In this document: piece after piece, positions 26,301 through 34,143 of the stretch
Layout: each line of letters begins with the position of its first letter
Numbering within the stretch: the first letter of the stretch is position 1
Assembly: GCA_903871875.1 (NCBI GenBank)
Contig: CAIQIR010000137.1
Span: 98,641-162,640 of the forward strand
Direction of reading: 5' to 3'
DNA: 64,000 nucleotides
From: an uncultured Schlesneria sp.
Lineage (GTDB): Bacteria; Planctomycetota; Planctomycetia; Planctomycetales; Planctomycetaceae
The notes under the pieces: model-generated
What the model was told of the DNA's origin: nothing
Databases searched by the model: none
The model's input: only the letters and a program-made list of their open reading frames with translations
Made by a program: the position numbers and the translations under genes

Positions 26301-27249
26301 ACGACGTCATCAAACGCAGGCGACCAGGTTCAGACGTGGCGGCGAACGGTTCGAGCGTCGATTGCAAGGACCGAATGTAGCGGCGCAACACGGGATTCAA
26401 GTAAGCGTCGACGACCGTGGTGTCACCGCGCGAGACGATTTTGATCAGCGGAGCGAGCTGACCGGAGAGACTGACCTCGGCGAAACCGACCTCACGAGCG
26501 GCACTCGCGACAACTTGTTCGTGCTGAGGATAGGCAAAGGCGTGCAACAGGCAGATCGCCACGGATTCGATACCTGCTTGCTTTAACGAAGTCAGCTGCT
26601 GACGAATTGCGTTTGGGTCGGGAACTTGAAGTACCTGGCCGTCGGCGGCGATGCGTTCGTCGATTTCAACCACCGCCTCGAACAGGGGTGTTGGTTTCTT
26701 GATGGCCAGATCAAACAACCGGGGACGATCCTGGTTGGCGATTCGCAGAATATCTCCAAACCCTCGTGTGGTGATGAACGCCGTCCGAGCTCCACGTCGC
26801 GTGAGCAGAGCGTTCGTGCCGCGGGTGGTCCCTAATCGCACGGCGATGGCGGGAATCGGTTGGTCTCGACGCAGGCCCAGCAGCATGCGAATCGCGATCA
26901 ACGGTGCTTCTTCGTCCGAGAAGATTTCGTAGCGAACGCATTCAGACAGCGTATCAGAGATGGACTCGGCGGTGGTTACGGTCCCTGTTTGGCTGTCAAA
27001 GTCAACGATCTGGGTCGATCGCAGGACTTCGTTCGTCTCGTTGAGAAACCGGATGCCGTAGCCGACCCAGAACGCGGGGCTGGCGGGGATTCGGGCCGGA
27101 TCGCGAAACCGATTCGCGTCCAGCACGCAATGAACTCGGCCCTTGGTGATTCCGCTGCTCAGGATCTTACACGGGATCAATCGACGGTCGGGGGCCTGTG
27201 CCAGGCAATCGGTGAAGGTTCCCCCGACATCGATCCAGAATTCCCACAT
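23383..27249 (-). CDS. 5-oxoprolinase / hydantoinase (HyuA-HyuB fused)
   Basis: A 1288-residue protein joining both halves of the ATP-dependent 5-oxoprolinase/N-methylhydantoinase system. The HyuA half (about 1-700) starts with the ASKHA phosphate loop WIDVGGTFTDC and has RGTNALLTRRGARTAFITTRGF, GPAGGVIG and FDMGGTSTDVS. The HyuB half (about 740-1285) has ITLQRTAFSTNVKERLDFSCA, TNDPYRGGSHLPDVT, FFTASRAHHAEIGG and MTNTRLTDPEVME. Full-length fused enzymes are about 1250-1300 residues, so it looks complete. It opens oxoproline or hydantoin rings with ATP. ATG 27249 follows a GGAG site 8 bases away; a TTG at 27255 is less likely. It lies 25 bases downstream of hslU on the same strand. Confidence 0.92.
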   Translation of the reverse strand: MWEFWIDVGGTFTDCLAQAPDRRLIPCKILSSGITKGRVHCVLDANRFRDPARIPASPAFWVGYGIRFLNETNEVLRSTQIVDFDSQTGTVTTAESISDTLSECVRYEIFSDEEAPLIAIRMLLGLRRDQPIPAIAVRLGTTRGTNALLTRRGARTAFITTRGFGDILRIANQDRPRLFDLAIKKPTPLFEAVVEIDERIAADGQVLQVPDPNAIRQQLTSLKQAGIESVAICLLHAFAYPQHEQVVASAAREVGFAEVSLSGQLAPLIKIVSRGDTTVVDAYLNPVLRRYIRSLQSTLEPFAATSEPGRLRLMTSSGGLVTADQFTGKDSILSGPAGGVIGFSQVAQAAGFAKAIGFDMGGTSTDVSRFDGRYELEYETRKAGVRIVTPMLAIETVAAGGGSLCGFDGLKLTVGPDSAGSDPGPACYGRGGPLTVTDLNLFLGKLLPDRFPFPLDLRPVESHLRRLCDQIAQSTDAVRYSSRELAEGFVRIANANMVRAIRSISVAKGYDPREYLLVAFGSAAGQHACAIARELGIRQILSHPFAGLLSAYGIGLADIRRHAEQAVLKIYSAAQVQELQPLFASLEQRCRAAIEPEGHFEPESISSTRSLDLRYRGVEATINVVCPADGDYARRYQELHQQRYGYQHANREIEITVARVEVVARLQPAAEISAATVSRRPQSAFKTTTWFHGQSHRTDVYLREQLRPGDELSGPAIVCEPSSTLIIEPDFTAVILSRGEMLITDQATPATGVSIVSADLETADPILLEIFNNQFAAIAEQMGITLQRTAFSTNVKERLDFSCALFSATGELVVNAPHVPVHLGAMAETVRRILLDNSMISPGDVFITNDPYRGGSHLPDVTVVTPIHAAQTSTLLFFTASRAHHAEIGGISPGSMPPFSSHLGEEGVLIRNFKLVDQGQSREAELRELLLAGPFPTRAIRDNLADLAAQVAANQSGADALRQLIHRYSSPVVLAYLRHIQTAAERKTRRALRQIPAGTYRWLDHLDDGSPLAVAIMIEGDQAVVDFTGTGPVLPGNLNANRAIVTAAVLYVFRCVIDEEIPLNSGVLVPITIQLPECFLNPPEHPDPAQCAAMVGGNVETSQRIVDSLLGALGLAAASQGTMNNLTFGDESFGYYETICGGSGATRDADGADAVHTHMTNTRLTDPEVMEWRYPVRVRQFAIRRGSGGAGHHRGGDGVIRQLEFLKPLRLSLLSERRGPYPPFGLAGGQPGACGKNLLQRANSEQIENLGAKVQILVQPGDLLTVETPGGGGYGTGARESDVRFSGE

Positions 27250-27274
27250 CGACAACGCTCCGCCCGGCAGTCGG

Positions 27275-28639
27275 CTAAAGAATAAATTTGCTCAGGTCTT
27301 CGTCGTGACTGATCTCTTCCAGCTGTTGCTTGACGAAGGCGCGATCGACATCGATCAGAGTTTCAGACGAGTCGGGGCCTTCGAAACTGACGTTTTCCAG
27401 CAGCCGTTCCATGATCGTGTGCAAGCGACGGGCGCCGATGTTTTGAGTCGATTGATTCACGCGCCAGGCGATTTCCGCAATCTCGGCCAGTCCATCGGTC
27501 GTGAACGAGACGTGGATCCCGTCAACTGCCAGCAGCTGCTGGTATTGTCGGGTAATCGACGTCGAGGGTTCGGTCAGAATCCGCAGGAAGTCAGCTTTGG
27601 TCAAGTCGTCCAGTTCGACGCGGATCGGGAAGCGGCCCTGCAGTTCGGGCATCAAGTCCGCCGGACGCGACGAATGAAAGGCACCGGCGGCAATGAACAG
27701 AATGTGATCGGTCTTGATCGCTCCATAGCGCGTGTTGACAGTGGCCCCTTCGACAATCGGCAACAGGTCTCGCTGCACGCCCTGGCGACTGACGTCGGTG
27801 CCACCGCGTCCCGGTTCGCCGGACGAGCAAATCTTGTCGATCTCGTCCAGAAAGACGATCCCGCTGTCTTCCGCCAGACGCAGGGCTTCGTCGTGAATGG
27901 CGTCTTTGTCGAGCAGCAGTTCGGTCTCTTGTTCGAGCAGAATTCGGCGTGCTTCTTTGACCGTGACCTTGCGATCTTTGGTCTGCTTGGGAATCAGTCG
28001 CTCGAACATCTGCTGGATGTCGGAATCCATATGTTCCAGGCCCATGTTGGAAAAGACCTGGACGGGTGATTTGCGTTGCTGAATCGTGAATTCGACCTGG
28101 CGTTCGTCGAGCGAACCGCTGCGCAGCATCTGACGGAATTTTTCCCGCGTTCGCTCGTGCCGGGCCTCGTGATCGTCTTCGGGTTCGGCGGGATCGTTAT
28201 CGTCCCGAGGAAGCGGGCGGGGTTCGTGTGGAACGAGCAGATCGAGCAACCGATCTTCGACATTCTGCACCGCGTCTTGCTCGACCTCGCCCCGCCGACG
28301 CTGTTTGACGAGATTGATGGCCGCGTCGACCAACTCACGAATCATGCTTTCGACGTCGCGTCCGACATAGCCGACTTCCGTAAAGCGAGTCGCTTCGACT
28401 TTCACGAACGGTGATCCGATCAATTTGGCCAGCCGCCGAGTGATCTCCGTTTTTCCCACGCCGGTCGGACCGATCATGATGATGTTCTTAGGCGTGATCT
28501 CGCGACGCTCTTCCTCGGGCAGCCGTTGCCAGCGCCAACGGTTTCGCAGGGCAATCGCGACGGCCCGCTTGGCCTTATCCTGGCCGACGATGTGCTGATT
28601 CAATTCTTCGACAATCTGTCGTGGGGTCATGTCACGCAT
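27275..28639 (-). CDS. hslU: ATP-dependent protease ATPase subunit HslU
   Basis: The AAA+ unfoldase of the HslUV (ClpYQ) protease, 454 residues. Features seen: the N-terminal TPRQIVEELNQHIVGQDKAKRAVAIALRNRW block (given in parts here), Walker A GPTGVGKTE, the pore loop GYVGRD, the inserted I domain (about 110-240, with a charged DDNDPAEPEDDHEAR stretch), Walker B GIVFLDEIDKI, sensor segments and the C-terminal SKFIL tail that docks into HslV. The protease subunit gene hslV, normally directly upstream, is not in the window; a 338-base divergent region and an arsR gene sit there instead. The partner is therefore encoded elsewhere or absent. Confidence 0.95.
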   Translation of the reverse strand: MRDMTPRQIVEELNQHIVGQDKAKRAVAIALRNRWRWQRLPEEERREITPKNIIMIGPTGVGKTEITRRLAKLIGSPFVKVEATRFTEVGYVGRDVESMIRELVDAAINLVKQRRRGEVEQDAVQNVEDRLLDLLVPHEPRPLPRDDNDPAEPEDDHEARHERTREKFRQMLRSGSLDERQVEFTIQQRKSPVQVFSNMGLEHMDSDIQQMFERLIPKQTKDRKVTVKEARRILLEQETELLLDKDAIHDEALRLAEDSGIVFLDEIDKICSSGEPGRGGTDVSRQGVQRDLLPIVEGATVNTRYGAIKTDHILFIAAGAFHSSRPADLMPELQGRFPIRVELDDLTKADFLRILTEPSTSITRQYQQLLAVDGIHVSFTTDGLAEIAEIAWRVNQSTQNIGARRLHTIMERLLENVSFEGPDSSETLIDVDRAFVKQQLEEISHDEDLSKFIL

Positions 28640-28913
28640 GATGATTTGCGATTCGTATCCGTCGAGGAGGATTGTGAGTGAGACGGAATCCGGCAGCGAG
28701 CCGTCGTCGGCAAAGCTTCCATCCGTCTCGCGAACGACGCCGTTCCCGATGCCGTCGCCATCGATCAGTTCTCGGCGTTCGAGGAACGAAAATCAAGGCC
28801 GCATCGGAGTACAGCCTGCGTGAGTAACACGAACGCTCGACGCCGATTGGGTTCGCTCTGGGCCAAGGTCCCGGCGGGCAGGTGTCCGAAATCCCCGCAG
28901 CGATTGCTCAAGA

Positions 28914-28942
28914 TTGACAGTCTTCCGGCCGATTTATATTTT
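28914..28942 (+). promoter_or_regulatory. Likely sigma-70 promoter of the arsR operon
   Basis: A perfect TTGACA (28914-28919) is followed after 17 bases by TATTTT (28937-28942). Transcription would start about 7 bases later, inside the ArsR operator dyad, a layout expected for steric repression. Confidence 0.6.
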
Positions 28943-28943
28943 A

Positions 28944-28967
28944 CCATTCGGTTAATTAACTAAATGG
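28944..28967 (+). promoter_or_regulatory. ArsR-type operator dyad (autoregulation)
   Basis: A 24-base dyad centred on GTTAATTAAC, with outer arms CCATT and AATGG; 10 of 12 positions are symmetric. It lies between the -10 box and the arsR start (28978). Winged-helix ArsR repressors usually bind such AT-centred inverted repeats, so self-repression of the arsR-SRPBCC operon is inferred. Confidence 0.65.
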
Positions 28968-28977
28968 CGAAATACAA

Positions 28978-29328
28978 ATGACTGTCGACACACTCAGTGC
29001 CACGTTTTCCGCATTGGCCGACCCGACTCGACGAGCGATTTTGGCTCGACTTTCGCAGGGCGAATCGTCGGTCAACGAACTGGCGCGGCCATTCAAAATG
29101 TCGTTGCCGGGCATCTCGAAACATTTGAAAGTGCTTGAGAAGGCCGGGCTGATCTCACGCGGCCGCGATGCACAGTGGCGACCGTGTCAGCTGAAGGCGG
29201 CGCCGCTGAAGGATGCCGCCGATTGGATTTCCGAATACCGGCGGTTCTGGGAACAAAGCCTCGATCGGCTGGAAGATTACCTTCGCGAATTACAGCACAA
29301 GGAGCAGCAAAGTGACGGGAAAAAATAG
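28978..29328 (+). CDS. ArsR-family winged-helix repressor
   Basis: A 116-residue transcription regulator. The fold is clear: ALADPTRRAILARLSQGE (helix 1-2), VNELARPFKMSLPGISKHLKVLEKAG (helix-turn-helix, given by its key parts SLPGISKHL) and the wing around RDAQWRPCQL. There are no Cys pairs of the metal-sensing type. The C-terminal SEYRRFWEQSLDRLEDYL is typical of the subgroup that sits next to SRPBCC/AHSA1 genes. The next gene starts inside its 3' end (17-base overlap), so the two are translated together. A dyad lies directly upstream. Confidence 0.93.
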   Translation: MTVDTLSATFSALADPTRRAILARLSQGESSVNELARPFKMSLPGISKHLKVLEKAGLISRGRDAQWRPCQLKAAPLKDAADWISEYRRFWEQSLDRLEDYLRELQHKEQQSDGKK

Positions 29329-30754
29329 CTCAACCCGCGAGACGTCCGATCGAGAATTCCTGATCAGCCGCCTGATCGACGCCCCGCGGTCACTGGTCTT
29401 CCAGGCCTGGGTTGATCCGCAGCACATGACGAAATGGTGGGGTCCGGGAGGATTCACCAATCCGGTCTGCGAAATGGACGTGCGGCCGGGCGGCGCTTAT
29501 CGCTGGACGATGCGATCGCCTGACGGAATTGATTATCCGATTAAGGGGTTCTTCCTGGAAATCGTCGAACCCGAGCGACTAGTGATGACCATGGATCTTT
29601 CCGAGCATCCCGCTGCCTGGCAGGACATGATCAAACCAGACCGTGGCCCGAACGAAACCAATCCGTCCGGCGAATTGATTCAATCCGTGACCTTGGAAGA
29701 GGTCGGCGGCAAAACCAGGCTGACGATTCGAACTCGATTTGAATCGGTCGCGATTCGCGATCAGTTCTTGAAGATCGGCATGACCGAAGGATGGTCGCAA
29801 AGCCTGGATCGTCTGGAAGAGGCACTCACAGGAATGCCTTCCGCCGGTACGGGGACAACGGCAGACACAGCTGAATCGACCAGCCAAGACGGTTCGATCC
29901 TGCTGAAGGTCAAACGGCACATCGAAGCCCCGGCCGAACAGGTGTTCGATGCCTGGTTGGATCCCCAGTCGCTCGGCCACTGGTTATTTGCCACACCGGG
30001 AGGAGAAATGCTGCGCGTGGAAGTCGATCCACGGGTCGGCGGCGAGTTTGTCGTGGTGGAACAGCGCGGCGAGTTGCGGGCGGAGCATTTCGGGCAGTAT
30101 GTCACGATCGATCGGCCGCAACAGCTGGCGTTCACGTTCACAACGGATCGGGCGGAGCCGCCATCGCTGGTGACGATCGAAATTCGGCCACTTTCCGATG
30201 GCTGTGAAGTGGTGCTGACCCACAAGATTTCGCCGAAATGGGCCAGCTATGCGGACAAAGTTCGGTCGGGTTGGATAAAAATTCTGGAGGGCCTGTCGAA
30301 TACGATCCTGGCCGATCGACTAATGGTCACAACACGGCTATTCGACGCGCCGCGCGAGCTGGTGTTTGATGCCTGGACAATTCCCCACCATGTGGCGCAG
30401 TGGTGGGGCCCAAATGGTTTCGCTAACACGATTTACGAAATGGACGTCCGACCGGGCGGGGTCTGGCGATTTGTCATGCATGGCCCCGACGGCGTCGACT
30501 ATCAAAACAAAAACGTCTTTCTCGAAGTCGTCAAACCGGAGCGGCTGGTGTTCCTGCACGTTTCTGGACCGCTCTTTCGAATGACGGTGAACTTCGACGA
30601 GATCGGCGGCAAAACAAAGGTCACCATGCGAATGCTGTTCGAAACCGCGGCCTTGCGAATCAAAGTTGCCGAGCAATTCGGAGCCGTAGAAGGGGCCAAG
30701 CAGACGCTGGCACGTTTGGATCAGTTCTTGACTGCGAACCGAACTCAGCATTGA
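29312..30754 (+). CDS. Triple SRPBCC (AHSA1-like) domain protein
   Basis: Three START-like hydrophobic-ligand-binding domains in one 480-residue chain: about 14-165, 180-325 and 328-475. Domains 1 and 3 are close relatives (LIDAPRSLVFQAWVDP with LFDAPRELVFDAWTIP; WWGPGGF with WWGPNGF; EMDVRPGG in both). Domain 2 is of a different AHSA1 subtype (VKRHIEAPAEQVFDAWLDP, HWLFATPGGEM). The start GTG 29312 overlaps the arsR end by 17 bases and has AAGGAG 7 bases upstream; the frame is open further upstream but only out of frame with arsR. ArsR-SRPBCC pairs are common, but three domains in one chain is unusual. Ligand unknown. Confidence 0.88.
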   Translation: MTGKNSSTRETSDREFLISRLIDAPRSLVFQAWVDPQHMTKWWGPGGFTNPVCEMDVRPGGAYRWTMRSPDGIDYPIKGFFLEIVEPERLVMTMDLSEHPAAWQDMIKPDRGPNETNPSGELIQSVTLEEVGGKTRLTIRTRFESVAIRDQFLKIGMTEGWSQSLDRLEEALTGMPSAGTGTTADTAESTSQDGSILLKVKRHIEAPAEQVFDAWLDPQSLGHWLFATPGGEMLRVEVDPRVGGEFVVVEQRGELRAEHFGQYVTIDRPQQLAFTFTTDRAEPPSLVTIEIRPLSDGCEVVLTHKISPKWASYADKVRSGWIKILEGLSNTILADRLMVTTRLFDAPRELVFDAWTIPHHVAQWWGPNGFANTIYEMDVRPGGVWRFVMHGPDGVDYQNKNVFLEVVKPERLVFLHVSGPLFRMTVNFDEIGGKTKVTMRMLFETAALRIKVAEQFGAVEGAKQTLARLDQFLTANRTQH

Positions 30755-30861
30755 GGCTTGGTTTCGTCATGATGACAATGGTGGGGACGAGCGATGGGTA
30801 CGACACGAACGGCAAATCGGTTGCCATCGCTCTTTCATCAACCTCTCTTTAAGGAACGATC

Positions 30862-31272
30862 ATGGTTGTTCAACCCTACCTGTTTATGGATGGACGCTGC
30901 GACGAGGCGATCGAGTTCTACCGTAAGACGCTCGGTGCCGAAGTCATGATGCTGATGCGATTCAAAGACAATCCCGAACCGCCGCCGACCGGCATTGCAC
31001 CCGGTACCGAAAACAACGTGATGCATTCACAGCTGCGGATCGGTGACACGATCGTGATGCTCTCGGATGGTCACTGCGGGGGAAAGCCGGTGTTCCAGGG
31101 ATTTTCGCTGTCACTGTCAGTACCGAATGATCAAGAAGCCGAACGGCTCTATACGGCGCTGGGCCAGGGCGGACAGGTGCAGATGCCGTTGACCAAAACC
31201 TTTTTCTCGTCGCGGTTCGGCATGGTGGCAGACCGCTTCGGTGTGTCGTGGATAATCATGGTCAGGCAGTGA
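30862..31272 (+). CDS. VOC-family protein (PhnB/glyoxalase-like)
   Basis: A 136-residue vicinal-oxygen-chelate protein of the PhnB/3-demethylubiquinone-methyltransferase-like subgroup. Two beta-alpha-beta-beta-beta modules are visible: VVQPYLFMDGRCDEAIEFYRKTLGAE and the second half SLSLSVPNDQEAERLYTAL with FFSSRFGMVADRFGVSWII (quoted in parts). ATG 30862 has AAGGAA upstream. It follows the arsR-SRPBCC pair by 107 bases, a neighbourhood seen often for these small ligand-binding families. Catalytic role unknown. Confidence 0.9.
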   Translation: MVVQPYLFMDGRCDEAIEFYRKTLGAEVMMLMRFKDNPEPPPTGIAPGTENNVMHSQLRIGDTIVMLSDGHCGGKPVFQGFSLSLSVPNDQEAERLYTALGQGGQVQMPLTKTFFSSRFGMVADRFGVSWIIMVRQ

Positions 31273-31379
31273 GCTTCGCCCAGCCGAGGTGAGTGGCCCC
31301 GCGTGATCAGCAAACGTTTGATCGGATTGTAGAAATGCTGTTGTCGTACTTCAAACTTGGTTCCAAAGGAGGTGCCCGA

Positions 31380-31922
31380 TTGGTCATCACAATCGCTGTT
31401 GTCGTGTTGCTGGTGATCGCCGCCGCATTGCTGTTCGTCATGACGCGTCCCGACGAATTTCGCGTCCAACGCAGTGGGCTGGTGAATGCTCCGGGCGACG
31501 TCGTGTTCGCAATCATCAATGACCTGCACCAATGGGAACGCTGGTCGCCCTATCAGAAATTCGACCCCCAGATGAAGAAGTCGTTCGAAGGGTCGGCATT
31601 GGGACCCGGGGCCATTTATACCTGGAGCGGCAATAACAAGGCGGGCGAAGGGCAGTTGACAATCGTCGAGAGCAAACCGAATGAATTCGTGAAAATGAAT
31701 CTTGAATTCACTCGGCCATTCAAATGCGAGAATCAGGTCACCTTTGCGATCGTTCCGGATGGGGCAGGAACTCGCGTCAGTTGGATCTTGGACGGAAAGA
31801 ATAATCTGATGTCGAAAGTCTTCCATCTTTTCATGAATATGGACACGATGATCGGCAAGCAGTTCGAAGAAGGACTGGCAACGCTCGACACGGTGGCGCA
31901 ATCCGAAGTTGCGAAACGGTAA
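31380..31922 (+). CDS. Membrane-anchored SRPBCC protein
   Basis: A single N-terminal membrane helix (VITIAVVVLLVIAAALLFVM) followed by an SRPBCC (polyketide-cyclase-like) domain with INAPxxxVF-like VNAPGDVVFAIINDLHQWERWSP and WSGNNKAGEGQL (short key parts). I start it at TTG 31380 because AAAGGAGG (31365-31372) lies 7 bases before it, a near-perfect ribosome site. The in-frame GTG 31293 and ATG 31335 have weaker context. This gives 180 residues. The domain would face the periplasm or cytoplasm depending on orientation; the short positive-poor N-terminus leaves this open. Confidence 0.82.
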   Translation: MVITIAVVVLLVIAAALLFVMTRPDEFRVQRSGLVNAPGDVVFAIINDLHQWERWSPYQKFDPQMKKSFEGSALGPGAIYTWSGNNKAGEGQLTIVESKPNEFVKMNLEFTRPFKCENQVTFAIVPDGAGTRVSWILDGKNNLMSKVFHLFMNMDTMIGKQFEEGLATLDTVAQSEVAKR

Positions 31923-31969
31923 CGTGGATTGCCCGCTGTTGGGGCGTACCAACAGGACTTTGATCACCA

Positions 31970-32008
31970 ATCGTGCCAGACGTTCAACAGCCGATCGTCT
32001 GGCACGAT
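31970..32008. terminator. 13-bp perfect inverted repeat between SRPBCC and DoxX genes
   Basis: ATCGTGCCAGACG (31970-31982) and its exact complement (31996-32008) flank a 13-base loop. It starts 48 bases after the SRPBCC stop. No T tract follows, so it could be a factor-assisted terminator or an operator for the doxX gene. Confidence 0.45.
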
Positions 32009-32143
32009 CGCGGCCGGGCGTTTCAGGATTGCCAATCAATCTCGGGACGTCCGGCTGAAAGTCGTTTGCGTGTTAACCGCTTGTAGAAAACTTTTCGTCG
32101 CAACAAAAATCATTCGTGATGCTGACCATTGAAGGAGAGATTG

Positions 32144-32548
32144 ATGTCAACGAATACCCCCGCACCTTCGACCTCAAAGGCCCTGGTCTGGACTGGCCGC
32201 GTGATCAGCGCCCTGCCGGTGTTGATGCTAGTGATGAGTGGGGTCATGAAAATCGCGAAGCCAGAGATGGTCGTGAAGGGCTTTGCCGAGCTCGGATTTC
32301 CTGACAGTATCGCTCAGGGATTGGGTGTCACCGAACTGGTCTGCACGATCCTGTATGTGATTCCTCAAACGTCCGTGCTGGGGGCGATCTTGCTGACGGG
32401 CTATCTGGGAGGTGCGACGGCCGCTCACGTCCGGCTGGGTCAACCGTTTATGCCGCCCGTCATTTTCGGTGTGCTGGTCTGGTTAGGGCTTTATTTGCGC
32501 GATCGCCGGATCAGTGCATTGATTCCGTTTCGCAGCATTCAGCCATAG
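32144..32548 (+). CDS. DoxX-family membrane protein
   Basis: A 134-residue four-helix membrane protein of the DoxX/DoxD-like group. Typical marks are LMLVMSGVMKIAKPEMVVKGFAELGFP (in parts), a Glu in GVTELVCTILY, and GYLGGATAAHVRLG. ATG 32144 has GAAGGAGAG about 5 bases upstream, so the longer frame from 32129 is not used. DoxX proteins are linked to thiol and quinone redox processes, but the role here is not known. It sits after the SRPBCC genes and before the BNR protein on the same strand. Confidence 0.88.
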   Translation: MSTNTPAPSTSKALVWTGRVISALPVLMLVMSGVMKIAKPEMVVKGFAELGFPDSIAQGLGVTELVCTILYVIPQTSVLGAILLTGYLGGATAAHVRLGQPFMPPVIFGVLVWLGLYLRDRRISALIPFRSIQP

Positions 32549-32687
32549 TCAGCGTTCGCCATTGATGCCGCGAGGCCATGGAGACAGCCAACGGGTGAAA
32601 AGTGAGCCACTGGACCATTGAGATTCACTCGCCACCAACGCGATGGCGATAACCATCGATCCAATCTCGAAGTCAAGGAACATTGGA

Positions 32688-33803
32688 ATGACATCGGTGC
32701 GGGTACTTGTCGGCACACGCAAAGGAGCCTTCATTCTTTCATCGGACGGGAAGCGCGAGCAGTGGCAGGTGAGCGGCCCATTCTTTGGTGGTTGGGAGAT
32801 CTACCACTTGAAGGGCTCACCGGTCGACCCGAATCGCCTGTACGCGTCGCAATCCAGCGGCTGGTTTGGCCAGGTGATTCAACGATCCAACGACGGCGGC
32901 CAGACCTGGGAACCGGTGGGTAACAAGTTCACGTACGAAGGCGTTCCCGGCACTCACCAATGGTATGACGGCACGCCGCATCCCTGGGAATTCAAGCGGG
33001 TCTGGCATCTGGAACCTTCGCTGACCGATCCCGAGACCGTCCTGGCCGGAGTGGAAGACGCCGCGTTGTTTCGTTCCACCGATGGCGGAACAACCTGGAA
33101 CGAAATCGCCGGACTGCGGAGTCACGGTTCAGGAGCTCGCTGGCAGCCTGGTGCGGGCGGCATGTGTCTGCACACCATTATTCTGCATCCGCACAATCCG
33201 GGTCGCATTGTAATCGCGATTTCATCCGCGGGAGCTTTCCGTACCGACGACGGGGGTGCCACCTGGAAACCGATCAATCGCGGGTTGCGGTCGGAACATA
33301 TTCCCGATCCGACGGCGGAAGTCGGCCACTGCGTGCATCACATTACGCGGCATGCGTCTCGACCTGACGTGCTGTTCATGCAGAAACATTGGGACGTGAT
33401 GCGCAGCGACGATGCCGGCGATTCGTGGCATGAAGTCAGCGGCAATCTGCCGACCGACTTCGGCTTCGCCATCGATGTGCACGCTCACGAGCCCGAAACA
33501 ATCTATGTCGTGCCGATCAAGAGCGATTCGGAACATTATCCTCTCGACGGCAAATTACGCGTCTACCGCAGCCGCACCGGAGGAAATGACTGGGAACCGC
33601 TAGCCAGCGGGTTGCCCCAGCAAGATTGTTACGTCAACGTGCTGCGTGACGCGATGTCGGTCGACTCGCTGAACGAATGCGGCGTGTATTTCGGGACCAC
33701 CGGTGGCCACGTCTATGCGTCATCTGATGCCGGAGACAACTGGACCCCGATCGTGCGTGATCTTCCTCCCGTGCTTTCGGTCGAGGTGCAGACATTGTCA
33801 TGA
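32688..33803 (+). CDS. BNR/sialidase-like beta-propeller protein
   Basis: A 371-residue protein with no signal peptide and repeated Asp-box units: [40 protein letters not shown] and [10 protein letters not shown]. These form a six- or seven-bladed propeller of the sialidase/YCF48/VPS10 type. The N-terminus [14 protein letters not shown] is shared with a bacterial family annotated as exo-alpha-sialidase or glycosyl hydrolase, but no catalytic Arg triad or Tyr-Glu pair of true sialidases stands out. ATG 32688 has AAGGAA upstream. Its stop overlaps the start of a MoaD-like gene in ATGA, so the two are made together. Confidence 0.85.
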   Translation: MTSVRVLVGTRKGAFILSSDGKREQWQVSGPFFGGWEIYHLKGSPVDPNRLYASQSSGWFGQVIQRSNDGGQTWEPVGNKFTYEGVPGTHQWYDGTPHPWEFKRVWHLEPSLTDPETVLAGVEDAALFRSTDGGTTWNEIAGLRSHGSGARWQPGAGGMCLHTIILHPHNPGRIVIAISSAGAFRTDDGGATWKPINRGLRSEHIPDPTAEVGHCVHHITRHASRPDVLFMQKHWDVMRSDDAGDSWHEVSGNLPTDFGFAIDVHAHEPETIYVVPIKSDSEHYPLDGKLRVYRSRTGGNDWEPLASGLPQQDCYVNVLRDAMSVDSLNECGVYFGTTGGHVYASSDAGDNWTPIVRDLPPVLSVEVQTLS

Positions 33804-34096
33804 TTCGCGTCGTCCTGCCCCCGCATTTACGAACACTGGCCAATGTTGGCAGCGAGGTGAATCTCGAGGTCGACAGCCCGGTCACGACACAAACGATCCT
33901 CGATGCTCTGGAGGCTCGCTATCCAACACTGTGCGGGACGATCCGTGATCATGTGACGCAAAAACGACGACCGTTCTTGCGATTCTTCGCCTGTAGTGAG
34001 GATCTGTCGCTGGAATCGGCGGACACTCCAGTGCCGGATTCCGTGGTATCGGGGGACGAGCCGTTCTTTATTGTCGGAGCGGTCGCCGGCGGATAG
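33800..34096 (+). CDS. MoaD/ThiS-like ubiquitin-fold protein
   Basis: A 98-residue beta-grasp protein ending in Gly-Gly (GAVAGG), the hallmark of sulfur carriers activated by an E1-like enzyme. [31 protein letters not shown] and [14 protein letters not shown] match the MoaD pattern. It overlaps the BNR-propeller gene by 4 bases. No MoaE, MoeB, ThiF or ThiG gene is in the window, so molybdopterin or thiamine synthesis is not supported by context; it may serve another sulfur-transfer or conjugation role. Confidence 0.88.
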   Translation: MIRVVLPPHLRTLANVGSEVNLEVDSPVTTQTILDALEARYPTLCGTIRDHVTQKRRPFLRFFACSEDLSLESADTPVPDSVVSGDEPFFIVGAVAGG

Positions 34097-34126
34097 CGGT
34101 TTGATCATTTCAAAACAACGGCGGCT

Positions 34127-34142
34127 TCAGACTTTGGTCTGA
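34127..34142 (+). terminator. Stem-loop after the MoaD-like gene
   Basis: TCAGAC and GTCTGA form a 6-bp stem around TTTG, 31 bases after the stop. It abuts the palindromic element at 34144. No T run follows, so terminator activity is uncertain. Confidence 0.3.
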
Positions 34143-34143
34143 G

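Noticed and set aside
28765..28947. Small minus-strand frame in the place where hslV would be expected
   Set aside because: Only 60 codons, with no N-terminal threonine protease motif; it overlaps the arsR promoter.
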